Shown one piece after another: positions 18,383 through 26,528 of a stretch of 41,757 bases of DNA (position 1 is its first letter; every line of letters starts with the position of its first letter). Source of the DNA: Amycolatopsis anabasis (GTDB taxonomy: Bacteria > Actinomycetota > Actinomycetes > Mycobacteriales > Pseudonocardiaceae); assembly GCF_009765355.1 (NCBI RefSeq), contig NZ_VTHK01000015.1:167041-208797 (forward strand), given 5' to 3'. The notes under the pieces were generated by a model that was not told the origin of the DNA, searched no databases, and was given only the letters and a program-made list of their open reading frames with translations. A program made the position numbers and the translations under genes.

Positions 18383-20475
18383 GTTCCGCGGCCGACCGGC
18401 TGTTACCCGCGCTGGTGCACCACATTGTCAACACGCTCGGCTGGCCGGAGTTGCGTCCACTGCAGGCCGAGGCAATCGATCCGCTGCTGAGGGGCTCCGA
18501 CGCGATCCTGCTGGCGCCGACGGCCGGGGGCAAAACCGAAGCTGCTGTGTTTCCACTGCTCAGCGCAATGGAGGAGCAGTCGTGGCTGGGCATATCGGTG
18601 CTGTACGTTTGTCCCCTGCGAGCCCTGCTGAACAACCTCCAGCCCAGGTTGGCGAGTTATGCGGGATGGCTCGGCCGGTCCGCCGAGGTGTGGCACGGTG
18701 ACGTCGGCCCGGGAGCACGGGAGCGCATGCGCCGGGAACCGCCGGACATCCTGCTGACTACGCCGGAGTCCCTCGAGGCGATGCTGGTGTCGAGCAAGGT
18801 GGACTCCCGGCGAATGTTCTCCGGCCTTCGAGCGGTTGTGGTCGACGAGGTCCACGCGTTCGCCGGCGACGACCGCGGATGGCACCTGCTAGCGGTCCTC
18901 GAGCGGCTTTCCCGGATCGCGGGACGCCCGCTCCAGCGCGTCGGGTTGTCGGCCACCGTAGGCAACCCGGCTGAGCTGTTGGAGTGGCTGCAGGGCTCGC
19001 AACGGTCTAGGCCACGATCCGTGGTGGCGCCCGTTGTCGGTGCAACGACGATTCCGGATCTCACTGTGGACCACGTGGGCTCGATCGAGAACGCGGCCAC
19101 GGTCATCGCGTCATTGCATCGAGGGGAAAAACGGCTGGTCTTCGTCGACAGCCGACGCCGTGCCGAAGAGCTCGGGGCTGCGTTACGTGCCCGCGAGGTC
19201 ACCACGTTCCTTTCGCACTCCTCGCTCTCCGCGGACGAACGCCACAGGTCGGAGCAGGCTTTCGCGGAAGCCCGCGATTGTGTGATCGTCGCAACTTCCA
19301 CTTTGGAACTGGGCATTGACGTTGGCGATCTCGACCGGGTGATCCAGATCAACACTCCACGGACGGTGGCGTCGTTTCTTCAGCGCCTCGGCCGGACGGG
19401 GCGTCGTCCCGAAAGCACCCGGAACTGCCTTTTCCTCTGCCTTGAAGACGCAGCCGTGCTCAGCACCGCAGGTCTGCTCGAGCGGTGGGCCGCAGGTTGG
19501 GTGGAGCCGATCGTGGCTCCGGTGCGTCCCCGGCATATCGCCGCACAACAGATTCTCGCTCTTGCCCTGCAAGAGAACAAGATCGGGATGCACACCTGGC
19601 CGGAGTGGTGGGGCGACCTGCCGCTGTTCGACGAACATCTGGCCGAGATCTTCGACCACCTGCTCGCCAAGGGGTACCTCGAGCGGGATGGCGCGATGGC
19701 GTTTATCGGGCCGGAGGCGGAGAAGAAGTTTGGCCGGCGGTACTTCTCCGACCTGCTCGCCGTGTTCACCGCGCCACCGGAATTCACGGTCCTCGCCGGA
19801 CGCGAGGAGATCGGCCGAGTTGGGGATGACGTCCTCCTCGCTGATGACTACGACGGGCCGAGCGTCCTGCTGCTCGCCGGACGCGCGTGGAAGGTCGGAC
19901 ACGTCGACTGGAAGCGAAGGCGGTGTTTCGTCGAGCCGAGCGACCTCCCCGGCCGCGCCAAATGGGGTAGCGTTGAAAGTGGAATGTCCTTTGCCCTCAC
20001 CCGTGGCCAGCGGTCGGTCCTGTTGGGTGCCGAGCCTGCAGGGGTCCGGTTCACCCGGCGAGCCGCGTCCGTGCTCGCCGACCTCCGTGAGAAGCACGCC
20101 GAAGATGTGTCGGAGGACGCGACCGTGTTCCGACGGTCAGCGGGTGAGTTTAGGTGGTGGACCTGGGCAGGCGCCGCCGCCAACCGCACCTTGCAGGCCA
20201 ACTTCCCTCGCTTTGTGGATCCACGGCAACGTATAACCGATCATTCTCTACGTCTGCTGCCAAATATTTCGAATATTGAATTTCTTAGCGAATTGTCCGG
20301 CTCGGCCCCGCTTAGCTGTCCCAACGTGAGCAAATCGGCGGTGAACGGACTCAAGTTTTCCACAGCACTTCCGGAAGTGCTCGCAATCGAAACGGTCGCG
20401 GAACGCCTTTCTGATCGAAAGAACGCGGCAATCGTATTATCTGAACGACGTGTGTTCGTCCACGCTGTACGCTGA
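18379..20475 (+). CDS. brxHI: BREX type 2 DEAD/DEAH-box helicase BrxHI
   Basis: The product is a 698-residue superfamily 2 (Lhr-like) helicase, the last gene of the operon. ATG 18379 overlaps the brxD TGA (ATGA). Motifs in order are Q-motif LRPLQAEAIDPLL, motif I APTAGGKTEAA (K52), motif II VVDEVHAF (DEVH 156-159), motif III LSAT (S191), motif IV/V with STLELGIDVGDLD, and motif VI QRLGRTGR (335-342). A C-terminal region after about 360 resembles the winged-helix part of Lhr-type helicases. The last about 80 codons are distinctly less G/C-rich than the rest, though the frame stays open to VFVHAVR. BrxHI is specific to BREX type 2 and is expected to unwind or translocate on DNA. No clear terminator follows. 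Confidence 0.92.
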   Translation: MSSAADRLLPALVHHIVNTLGWPELRPLQAEAIDPLLRGSDAILLAPTAGGKTEAAVFPLLSAMEEQSWLGISVLYVCPLRALLNNLQPRLASYAGWLGRSAEVWHGDVGPGARERMRREPPDILLTTPESLEAMLVSSKVDSRRMFSGLRAVVVDEVHAFAGDDRGWHLLAVLERLSRIAGRPLQRVGLSATVGNPAELLEWLQGSQRSRPRSVVAPVVGATTIPDLTVDHVGSIENAATVIASLHRGEKRLVFVDSRRRAEELGAALRAREVTTFLSHSSLSADERHRSEQAFAEARDCVIVATSTLELGIDVGDLDRVIQINTPRTVASFLQRLGRTGRRPESTRNCLFLCLEDAAVLSTAGLLERWAAGWVEPIVAPVRPRHIAAQQILALALQENKIGMHTWPEWWGDLPLFDEHLAEIFDHLLAKGYLERDGAMAFIGPEAEKKFGRRYFSDLLAVFTAPPEFTVLAGREEIGRVGDDVLLADDYDGPSVLLLAGRAWKVGHVDWKRRRCFVEPSDLPGRAKWGSVESGMSFALTRGQRSVLLGAEPAGVRFTRRAASVLADLREKHAEDVSEDATVFRRSAGEFRWWTWAGAAANRTLQANFPRFVDPRQRITDHSLRLLPNISNIEFLSELSGSAPLSCPNVSKSAVNGLKFSTALPEVLAIETVAERLSDRKNAAIVLSERRVFVHAVR

Positions 20476-20717
20476 GCTCCGAACAAGCTGCGCGCGGCGG
20501 GCGGCAAGGCTCGTTGATCTCCTACCCGTACCTCGACCACGTGTGTCCGTGCGAGAACTGGGTCGATGGTCGCGAAGGTGCCTACGATTCCGTTGCAGTG
20601 CAAAGTATTCCAGAACTTCGACGAATGGGGTAGCACGTCTCCGAGTGTTGTCCAGCGCCGCACTGCGGGGCCAGGACTATAGATCTTGGAACTGTCCCGG
20701 ATAGACCTCGAGGCCAG

Positions 20718-21885
20718 TTACACCTCCTTAGTCTGCTGCTGGGGGTTGTCGTTGACGTGGGCGCGGTGGCCGCGGGTGACGGTGATGAGGTGTTCGTGGA
20801 CGAGTTGGGTGATGGCTCGGTGGGCGGTGCTGGGGGCGACGTGGTGAGTGGTGGCGAGTTGTTGGACGGTGGGCAGGACGGTGCCGGGTGGGAGGGTGCC
20901 GTTGGTGATGGCGGTGCGTAGTTCGGTGGCGATTGTTTGGTAGGGGCTGGGTGGTCGTTTGGGTGGTGCGGGTGGCGGGTTTGGTGGCGAGCGGGGTGTG
21001 GGGAGGCGGCGCATGAGGATGCGGCTGGCGTGTTGGTCGGCTTCGCGGACCCAGGCGGCGTAGTAGGCAAGGGTGGTGCCGCCTTCGGAGTGGCCCAGGC
21101 GGGTGACTAGGCGGCGGTACTGCTGGGTGAGGGATCCGGGGAGGCGCCAGGTGGCGCCGTCGGCGCGGGGGGAGAACACGAAGCTGTCCGGGGTGAGGGT
21201 GGTGCCGACCGTGACGGCTCGGTGTTGCCGGGCCTTGGTGGTAGGCGGTGAGCATGGTGATGGTGTGGGGATCGAGGGTGATGTGGCGGCGTTGGTGGAG
21301 TTTGGTGTCTTTCTCCCTCCCAGGTCTCGGGGCCGGTCTGGGCGATGCTGGCTCTGAGCACCAGGACTCGGCGGGTCGCGTCGAAGTGGCGCCAGCGCAG
21401 GGCGCAGAGTTCGCCTCGGCGGGCGCCGGTGATCATGGCCAGCCAGACCAGTGGACCGAGGTCGGGGTGCGTCCAGGCCGCGTTCATGGTCTGGGCGGCT
21501 TCAGCCGGGGTGGGTGGTTGAGATTCCGGGTGTGGTTTGGGTGGCGGGTCGGCGTCTGGGGTGGGGCTGCGGTCGATCCAGTTCCAGCGGACGGCGCGGT
21601 GGTAGGCGCCGCTGATCAGGTAGTGGATCTTGCGGACCGTGGCGTGGGCCAGTGGTCGGCATTCGTGGGTCGGCTGCGGGTGTTGGCAGTGGTCGCGGCA
21701 GCGGAGGAATTCGGCGTAGTAGTGGTCCAGCAGCTCCGGTGGTCGCGGGGATCCGCGGGTGTCCCAGCTGTGACTGGATGAGTTTGGTGATCGTGCATAG
21801 GTAGGAGTGGCGGGTGGCGTGCGGCAGGGCCGGCTGGCGTGCCAGTGGTTCAGTGAGGGTGTCGTCGACGCGGGTTGGCGGCGTT
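20718..21885 (-). pseudogene. Tyrosine integrase with C-terminal GntR-like domain, frameshifted
   Basis: Minus-strand frames read in order give an SAM-like core-binding domain piece (TRHSYLCTITKLIQSQLG, near 21800) and LLDHYYAEFLRCRDHC. The catalytic box I WLAMITGARRGELCALRWRH follows (R of ARRGE, near 21430), then after a shift KDTKLHQ-like and TMLTAYH remnants. A further shift leads to RLPGSLTQQYRRLVTRLGHS and TTLAYYAAW, where the tyrosine lies. The last part, YQTIATELRTAITNGTLPPG through TVTRGHRAHVN, is a GntR-type winged-helix DNA-binding domain fused behind the recombinase. Integrases with this fusion occur in actinobacterial integrative elements. At least three frameshifts make it inactive. 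It lies about 220 bp from the tRNA-Arg fragment, as expected for an integrase next to its att site. Confidence 0.8.
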
Positions 21886-22001
21886 CGTGGATCGGGGGCG
21901 GTCGTCGAGCCGCCGCCGCAGGTCGTTTGTACTGGGCTGTATCCGTACGCGTAGTTGGCCGCAGGGCAGGCGGCTGACGGGGCCCGGGTTACCTACGGGG
22001 T

Positions 22002-22043
22002 CCGGGGCTCGCCCCCGGCTGGGGTGTGGGGCTTGGCCCCCAC
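22002..22043. repeat. Tandem G/C hairpins next to att site
   Basis: There are two adjacent inverted repeats. The first is CCGGGG-CTCGC-CCCCGG (22002-22018). The second is GTGGGG ... CCCCAC (22026-22043), followed on the plus strand by AAAA. On the minus strand they lie 3' of the tRNA fragment and could terminate its transcript. Such GC-rich paired hairpins are common beside actinobacterial tRNA genes. Confidence 0.55.
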
Positions 22044-22102
22044 AAAACACATCGACCCGATCATGGTCTGCGCTGTCTGCAGACATGACCGGGTCAATCG
22101 GG

Positions 22103-22147
22103 TGCCCTCGGCAGGATTCGAACCTGCGACACCTGCCTCCGGAGGGG
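22103..22147 (-). tRNA. tRNA-Arg(CCG) 3'-half, probable attachment-site core
   Basis: On the minus strand the segment reads from the anticodon loop (CUCCGGA, anticodon CCG) through the variable loop. It continues through the T arm (GCAGGTTCGAATCCTGC) and the acceptor strand CGAGGGC with discriminator A at 22103. The T stem and loop are perfect. The D arm and the 5' anticodon strand are absent or mismatched: only the two pairs next to the loop form. GCCCTAG at about 22168-22174 would pair with CGAGGGC except for one position, but the D region is too short for a working tRNA. A tRNA 3' half beside an integrase is the usual att core left by site-specific integration. Confidence 0.7.
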
Positions 22148-22157
22148 CGGTTTCGAC

Positions 22158-22431
22158 GCCTACTAGGGCCTCTACCAGCAACTATAGCAACAGGACGGGT
22201 CACTCTGGCAACGGAATCCCCGCGAGTTAACACCGTTTCGTTCCACGAACCGTTCCACGAGAATCCGTGATCGGACCCGGGCGTGTCGCCACCCGTCTGG
22301 GGTACCCCGGAGCGTGGGCCGGTCCTCGTGCGTCATGGGGTCATCGTAGGGCTTGCCGCCGGACTTCGCGTTCGGCGTGTGGAGCGCGTGGCGCATAGGA
22401 GCTCGACGCGCCTGTTACTCCGAGTAGTTGT
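22158..22431. repeat. Direct repeat, right copy (274 bp)
   Basis: This is the partner of 1401-1674, with the same orientation and equal length. It begins with GCCTACTAGG ten bases beyond the tRNA-Arg half. Conserved blocks include AACTATAGCAACAGGACGG and CCGCGAGTTAACACCG near the start, and GCATAGGAGCTCGACGC near the end. The middle third differs most. No transposase-like reading frame lies inside. The right copy is joined to a tRNA att core while the left copy is not. Confidence 0.85.
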
Positions 22432-22505
22432 GAGCGTAGCTTCTCTAGCTTGCGGCTGTCGCCGGCGCGTCAAACGTAAGGTGCTCGCCGCCTCCACGTG
22501 CGGAG

Positions 22506-23336
22506 CTATCTCGGGGGAGTGGGAGTAGGTGGTGCGGTCGAGTGGGTGTCATGATCGTGTCTGGGGGTGGGGGTGAGGATGGCGTCGAGGTCGGCGGTGC
22601 CCTCGGCTACGGCGTGGGCGAGTTCGGACAGGCGTTGGTTGTGGGCGCGGGCGTATCCGCGCAGTCTGGTGAACGCGTCGTCCATGTCGAGGTTTCCGCC
22701 GTGTTCGGAGAGCACTCCTTTGGCTTGTTCGATGACGACTCGGCTGTTGAGCGCGGTCTGTAGTTGTTCGGAGAGTAGTTCGTTGCGTTCGATCGCGCGT
22801 TGTTGCAGGATTCCGACGGTCGCGACGTCGGCGAGGGCCTGTCCCAGCTGGGTGCTTTCCTCGTCGACTCCGTCTGGTTGGGTGTTGAGCAGGGTGAGTA
22901 CCCCGACGACTTGGCGGCGTAGTCGCATGGGCAGTGCTTGTGCCGCTCGGAATCCGCATTCGTGTGCCGCGGCGGTGAAACCGGGCCACCGTTCGTGCTC
23001 GGCGGTCAGGTCCGAGCTGGCGACCGGTTGCCCGTCGCGGACGCAGTCGATGCAGGGGCCGTCCTGGGTCTGCACGGCGAACAGTTCCAGTAGTTCTGCT
23101 CGCTCGGAGGAGGCGGACGCGACGCGCAGCCCGCCTTTTTGGTCGATGAGGATGACTCCGGCAGCGGAGATCTCGAGCAGGTCGACGCAGCGTTCGGCGA
23201 GCATGCTCAGGAAGTCCAGGATGTCGAAGTCGTCGACCAGGGTGTCGGCCAACGCGACAAACGTCCGGAACAGCCGCTGAGCTCGACCGTCTTCGAGCGC
23301 ACTCGACCGGGCCGGGTCCTCTGATGATGCGGTCAT
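22506..23336 (-). CDS. GAF and ANTAR domain protein
   Basis: This 276-residue cytoplasmic regulator has a GAF sensor domain at about 25-170 (contains RCVDLLEISAAGVILIDQ and QTQDGPCIDCVRDGQPV). An ANTAR RNA-binding domain follows at about 185-240 (ALNSRVVIEQAKGVLSEHGG, then AFTRLRGYARAHNQRLSELA). ANTAR proteins bind paired RNA hairpins and prevent termination; the ligand of this GAF domain is unknown. The conserved Cys pair in GPCIDC recalls redox or Fe-S options in related proteins (inference). Its ATG at 23336 overlaps the stop of the upstream gene (ATGA), so both are co-translated. The last about 35 residues are a His/Thr/Pro-rich tail without domain character. Confidence 0.9.
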   Translation of the reverse strand: MTASSEDPARSSALEDGRAQRLFRTFVALADTLVDDFDILDFLSMLAERCVDLLEISAAGVILIDQKGGLRVASASSERAELLELFAVQTQDGPCIDCVRDGQPVASSDLTAEHERWPGFTAAAHECGFRAAQALPMRLRRQVVGVLTLLNTQPDGVDEESTQLGQALADVATVGILQQRAIERNELLSEQLQTALNSRVVIEQAKGVLSEHGGNLDMDDAFTRLRGYARAHNQRLSELAHAVAEGTADLDAILTPTPRHDHDTHSTAPPTPTPPR

Positions 23337-24043
23337 GTTTCTATCCTCCCGGTTTCGAGTCGAAGCTCGCGGGCCACGATCTGGCGGGCCACCTCATTCA
23401 GAGGTATGTGGTGGGCGAAGGCGTGGCCACGGATGCGCAGCAGCGCCTCCTGCATGCTCAGCCTTAGTTGCACGGCGACGATCCCGGACGCTTGGTGGAC
23501 CACGGCGTGGATGTCGGATAGCCACCCGACGTCCATCGGGTCCGCACCACGCAGATCGTCCAGCAGCGCCTGGGTGGCGATCTCGGCCAGCAGCAGCGCG
23601 TCGGTCAGCTCGCGTCGGCTCAACGGACCGGCGGTGGTGCGGTAGAGGTCCAGCACGCCGACCCGCACGACGCCGACCTGCAACGGAAAGGAGAACACCG
23701 CCGCTATCCCGGCAGCCAGCGCGCCGGAAGTGAACCCCGGCCAGCGGGCTCCATCGGCCGCCAGATCGGGCACCAGCACCGGGCCGCCCGAGTCGAACGC
23801 CTCCACGCTCGGGCCCTCTCCGACGGTCATGCGCAGGTCGTCGAGCAGCGCGCTGAGCGGGTCGGTGCCGCATACCAAGGCCTGGTTGCCGTTCGCTCTG
23901 GTGCCGCCCCGCACGCTCACCGCGGCGCCGGAGACCGACACCTCGGCCAGGCACAGCGCGCACACTCGGCGCAGCAGGGAGATCGAATCGCCGCCCCTGG
24001 CGTCAAGCAGCCCGAGCAGCCGTTCGCGCCGACCGCCGGCCAT
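23333..24043 (-). CDS. GAF and ANTAR domain protein, upstream partner
   Basis: The product is a 236-residue GAF-ANTAR protein. ATG 24043 is chosen because GGAGGAGAGG lies just upstream and a longer frame to 24151 has no homology-like content. The GAF domain is at about 15-160 (VCALCLAEVSVSGAAVSVRG, GEGPSVEAFDSGGPVLVPDL). The ANTAR domain is at about 175-230 (HQASGIVAVQLRLSMQEALL and RIRGHAFAHHIPLNEVARQI). Paired, overlapping ANTAR genes suggest the two proteins work as a heterodimer or on the same RNA. The ANTAR tail (QASGIVAVQLRLSMQEAL) has the expected Q-A-x-G-x-V pattern. A GTTTAC-N15-GGGTGT promoter lies 51 bases upstream. The gene is separate in sequence from its neighbour, so this is an old paralogy rather than a recent copy. 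Confidence 0.88.
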   Translation of the reverse strand: MAGGRRERLLGLLDARGGDSISLLRRVCALCLAEVSVSGAAVSVRGGTRANGNQALVCGTDPLSALLDDLRMTVGEGPSVEAFDSGGPVLVPDLAADGARWPGFTSGALAAGIAAVFSFPLQVGVVRVGVLDLYRTTAGPLSRRELTDALLLAEIATQALLDDLRGADPMDVGWLSDIHAVVHQASGIVAVQLRLSMQEALLRIRGHAFAHHIPLNEVARQIVARELRLETGRIET

Positions 24044-24093
24044 GCGCCTCTCCTCCTGGCCACAGCGGTGAACCCGCCCTCGATGGGGAGCAC

Positions 24094-24120
24094 ACACCCG
24101 CCCCTGAAGAAATGGTAAAC
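24094..24120 (-). promoter_or_regulatory. SigB/SigF-like promoter for the GAF-ANTAR pair
   Basis: The minus strand reads GTTTAC, 15 bases, GGGTGT. Actinobacterial SigB/SigF promoters follow GTTT-N13-17-GGGTAT, so five of the six -10 bases agree. The transcript would start near 24086 and leave a leader of about 40 bases with a strong GGAGGAGAGG site. This would place the regulators under general-stress sigma control (inference). Confidence 0.5.
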
Positions 24121-24293
24121 ACTCGCTGGCGAGTGGAGAATCCTTCGACAACCGGCGTACCTGCCTGCCCGCGGCTGTCCCGGGTCAGGGGCTTCGACCG
24201 TGGCGTCATGGAGTCGTCTCGTCCGATTACGGAGGGCGCATCATGCGAGGTCGCGGGGTCCAGCCGACAGGCCGGGCCGGGCCTGAGGCGCCC

Positions 24294-24761
24294 CTACCGG
24301 CTGGATGTCGGGCGGAGTTGTCGCCGTGGCCAGCGGGCATGCGTCCTGACTTTGGTGTTGGTGGCGGTCAGTGCCGAAGCGCGGTCGTGCTGGATGGGGA
24401 ACAGGCCGACTACGGGCAGGCATTCCAGGGCTCGGCGGACGGCGCGGGTGTCCACGACCAGCTCTAGGGCGACCGCGGCTTCGGTGGTGCGGTCGAGCAG
24501 CTCAGTGAGGGTGAGGAGACCGCCGGCTGAACAGAACGGCACCCGGGATAGGTCCACGACCATGGCGTGTGTGTCCCCGCTGGGGTGAGCAGCGAGTTCA
24601 TAGTCGAGTGCGGGCAGTGAGATGGCGTCGATGTCGCCCTCGATCACGACATGGGTGTATCCGGCGCTGGCGTGGATGACGGTTACCGCGAAGGGCGGTG
24701 CTGCCGTCGGATGGCTGTCGCGGGTAAAAGGGGGCTGGGTTCGAGTACACGGACGGGTCAT
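24294..24761 (-). CDS. STAS-domain protein (anti-sigma factor antagonist-like)
   Basis: The product is a 155-residue protein with one STAS domain at about 22-125. FAVTVIHASAGYTHVVIEGD is the first strand pair, and VVDLSRVPFCSAGGLLTL carries the phosphorylatable Ser position (FCSAG, about residue 78). SpoIIAA/RsbV-type proteins switch partner anti-sigma kinases by this serine. No anti-sigma kinase gene is adjacent. ATG 24761 follows AGGAGAG. The last about 25 residues (Arg/Pro-rich) are not STAS. The upstream 130 bp are repeated, in diverged form, in front of the truncated STAS gene at 39.5 kb. Together with the ANTAR genes it points to a stress-signalling cluster. Confidence 0.85.
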   Translation of the reverse strand: MTRPCTRTQPPFTRDSHPTAAPPFAVTVIHASAGYTHVVIEGDIDAISLPALDYELAAHPSGDTHAMVVDLSRVPFCSAGGLLTLTELLDRTTEAAVALELVVDTRAVRRALECLPVVGLFPIQHDRASALTATNTKVRTHARWPRRQLRPTSSR

Positions 24762-24895
24762 GGTCTCTCCTGCTTCCGGCCACTGTGGCCCCGGCAGTGC
24801 CTGGTGGTCGAGCGGCTGCTGAGATCAGCGGTCATACGTCTCGAAGGCGTGGTCCAGGCCCGTAGGGACCTGACGCTACGCTCGGGAGGTTTGGC
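24762..24895 (-). repeat. Duplicated upstream segment of the STAS gene (copy 1)
   Basis: On the minus strand this leader contains GCGTAGCGTCAGGTCCCTAC, GGGCCTGGACC, and then CACTGCCGGGGCC ... GGCCGG-A-AGCAGGAG before the ATG. The same elements in the same order and spacing occur at 39799-39930. A shared promoter/leader is likely. The CGTAGCGT box is a candidate operator or promoter element, but I cannot assign a sigma factor. Confidence 0.6.
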
Positions 24896-24995
24896 GGCAA
24901 CACCCCCACCCACGGCGTTCATGACCCGTTCACGATGCGTCGGGCTGGCCAGCGCCTTGATCGGAGTTCTGTGGTTCTTTGCTCCCGGCCTGCTC

Positions 24996-26030
24996 TCAGT
25001 GGGAGCCCGCGCGCAGTGGTGCGCCGATCGCGTGCAGGTGTTGCAGCACATACCCGTAGGTACGCAGCCAGCCGCACTGGGCGTACTCGATGCCCCGCTG
25101 GGCGCAGAACTGGTGCACGAGCGGCTGGGCTCGGCGCAGGTGGGGCCGGGGCATGGAGGGGAACAGGTGGTGCTCGATCTGGTAGTTCAGTCCACCGAGG
25201 ACGAAGTCCACCCAGACGCCGCCGCGGACGTTGCGGGAGGTGAGGACTTGCTTGCGCAGGAAGTCCGGCGAACGGCCTCCGGTCATGGTCGGCATGCCCT
25301 TGTGGCCGGGGGCGAAGGAGCATCCCATGTAGAGGCCCCAGAGGCATTGGTGTACCAGGATGAACACCACAGCGGTCAGTGGTGAGAGCACCAGGAACAC
25401 CGCGGCCAGGTAGATGGCGAAATGCCCGGCCAGTAAGAAGATCTCCACGTTGCGTGCTCTTGTTCCTTTACGCCGCAAGGTTCGCACGCTGGAGACGTGC
25501 AGGCTGAATCCTTCCAACAGGAGCAGCGGGAAGAACAGGAACGCCTGGTACTTGGCCATCCACCGCAGGAAGCCGCGCTTGGCGTGGCCCTGGGCGCCGG
25601 TGAACGCCAGCACTGAGATGTCGAGGTCGGGATCGTCCTGCTCGTGGTTCGGATTGGCGTGATGACGGGTGTGCTGATCGATCCACCAGCCGTAGCTGAG
25701 GCCGACCATCCCGCCGTGGCAGAACCCCACCACGTCGTTCGCGCGGCGGGTACGGAAGATCTGCCGGTGGCCCGCGTCGTGCCCGACGAAGGACAGCTGG
25801 GCGAACATCACGGCGAAGAACGCGGCCAGGAACAGTTGCCACCACGAGTCACCGAGGTAGGCGAACCCCACCCAGCCCCCGGCGAACGCGAGGACATTGA
25901 GCGCGATCTTCCCCGCGTAGTACCCGTAGCGCCGGCGCAGCAAGCCGGAGCGCCTGATGATCTGGGACAAGTCCGCGTAGTCACGGTTCTGTGCAGCAGA
26001 TTCGGGGGGCGAAATATCGAACGAAGTCAC
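24996..26030 (-). CDS. Membrane fatty acid desaturase, linoleoyl/delta-6 type
   Basis: The product is a 344-residue integral-membrane di-iron desaturase. The three histidine boxes are HDAGH (84-88), HTRHH (120-124) and QIEHH (284-288). The Gln in the third box is typical of the front-end/DesA3-like group rather than the delta-9 Ole1 group. Hydrophobic pairs lie at about 42-80 and about 205-240 and place the boxes on the cytoplasmic side. It introduces a double bond into a fatty acyl chain bound to CoA or lipid, using electrons from a ferredoxin-type partner that is not encoded nearby. This would help keep the membrane fluid in cold or stress. Start ATG 26030 lacks a strong ribosome site; no better start is seen. 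Confidence 0.9.
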   Translation of the reverse strand: MTSFDISPPESAAQNRDYADLSQIIRRSGLLRRRYGYYAGKIALNVLAFAGGWVGFAYLGDSWWQLFLAAFFAVMFAQLSFVGHDAGHRQIFRTRRANDVVGFCHGGMVGLSYGWWIDQHTRHHANPNHEQDDPDLDISVLAFTGAQGHAKRGFLRWMAKYQAFLFFPLLLLEGFSLHVSSVRTLRRKGTRARNVEIFLLAGHFAIYLAAVFLVLSPLTAVVFILVHQCLWGLYMGCSFAPGHKGMPTMTGGRSPDFLRKQVLTSRNVRGGVWVDFVLGGLNYQIEHHLFPSMPRPHLRRAQPLVHQFCAQRGIEYAQCGWLRTYGYVLQHLHAIGAPLRAGSH

Positions 26031-26353
26031 GAAAGGACCACCGCTTCCGGTCGCGTCGGACAGCGCACCGGGGGCTGGGGCGGCACCGCGTCACGGGGTG
26101 AACCCGCGAACTACTACCAGCGTCGCACGAGGTGGCCTGATCAGCAACCGGCCCGGCCGGTCTCGGGCAGGACCGGAGCGTGCCCGCAACCGCATTGGGT
26201 ACGGCAGGCAACTCCCCGCACCGCAGACGTGGCTCTCACCTCCGGGAACCCGCACGGACCAACGCGTCGGCGCACGAGTTGTGCGTGCTCGGTGTCCCTG
26301 CGACGATCGCCGCAGATGCGGGATTTCATCCCCGTGATCGCCGGAGGTGCACA
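26031..26353. other. Intergenic, divergent promoters expected
   Basis: This 323-bp stretch lies between the desaturase (minus) and the small hydrophobic gene (plus). It must contain both promoters, but I see no convincing -35/-10 pair or SigB-like box. GGAGGTGC just before 26354 is the ribosome site of the next gene. No gene is recognised. Confidence 0.5.
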
Positions 26354-26512
26354 ATGCTGATCCTGATCATCGTTCTGCTGATTCTGTGGCTGATCACCGC
26401 CGTCATCGGTTTCGCGTTCAAGGGCTTGATGTGGCTGGCCATCATCGGAATCGTGTTGTTCGTCGGCACCGCCGTGATCGGTTTCGTCCGCCGTAAAACC
26501 CTCCGCCGCTGA
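26354..26512 (+). CDS. Small hydrophobic membrane protein (52 aa)
   Basis: ATG 26354 follows GGAGGTGCACA, a strong ribosome site, and gives 52 residues. Two hydrophobic stretches, about 1-22 and 25-45 (LILIIVLLILWLITAVIGFA, then MWLAIIGIVLFVGTAVIGFV), are followed by RRKTLRR. Tiny proteins with this plan are frequent in actinobacteria and are annotated as hydrophobic proteins; their role is unknown. The longer frame to 26180 lacks a ribosome site and is unlikely. The positive C-terminus predicts both ends in the cytoplasm. Confidence 0.75.
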   Translation: MLILIIVLLILWLITAVIGFAFKGLMWLAIIGIVLFVGTAVIGFVRRKTLRR

Positions 26513-26528
26513 ACCCGCACACCGTCAC

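Noticed and set aside
22101..22180. Complete functional tRNA gene
   Set aside because: The acceptor stem nearly pairs with GCCCTAG but the D arm is missing and the anticodon stem has only outer and inner pairs; treated as a tRNA half/att core.
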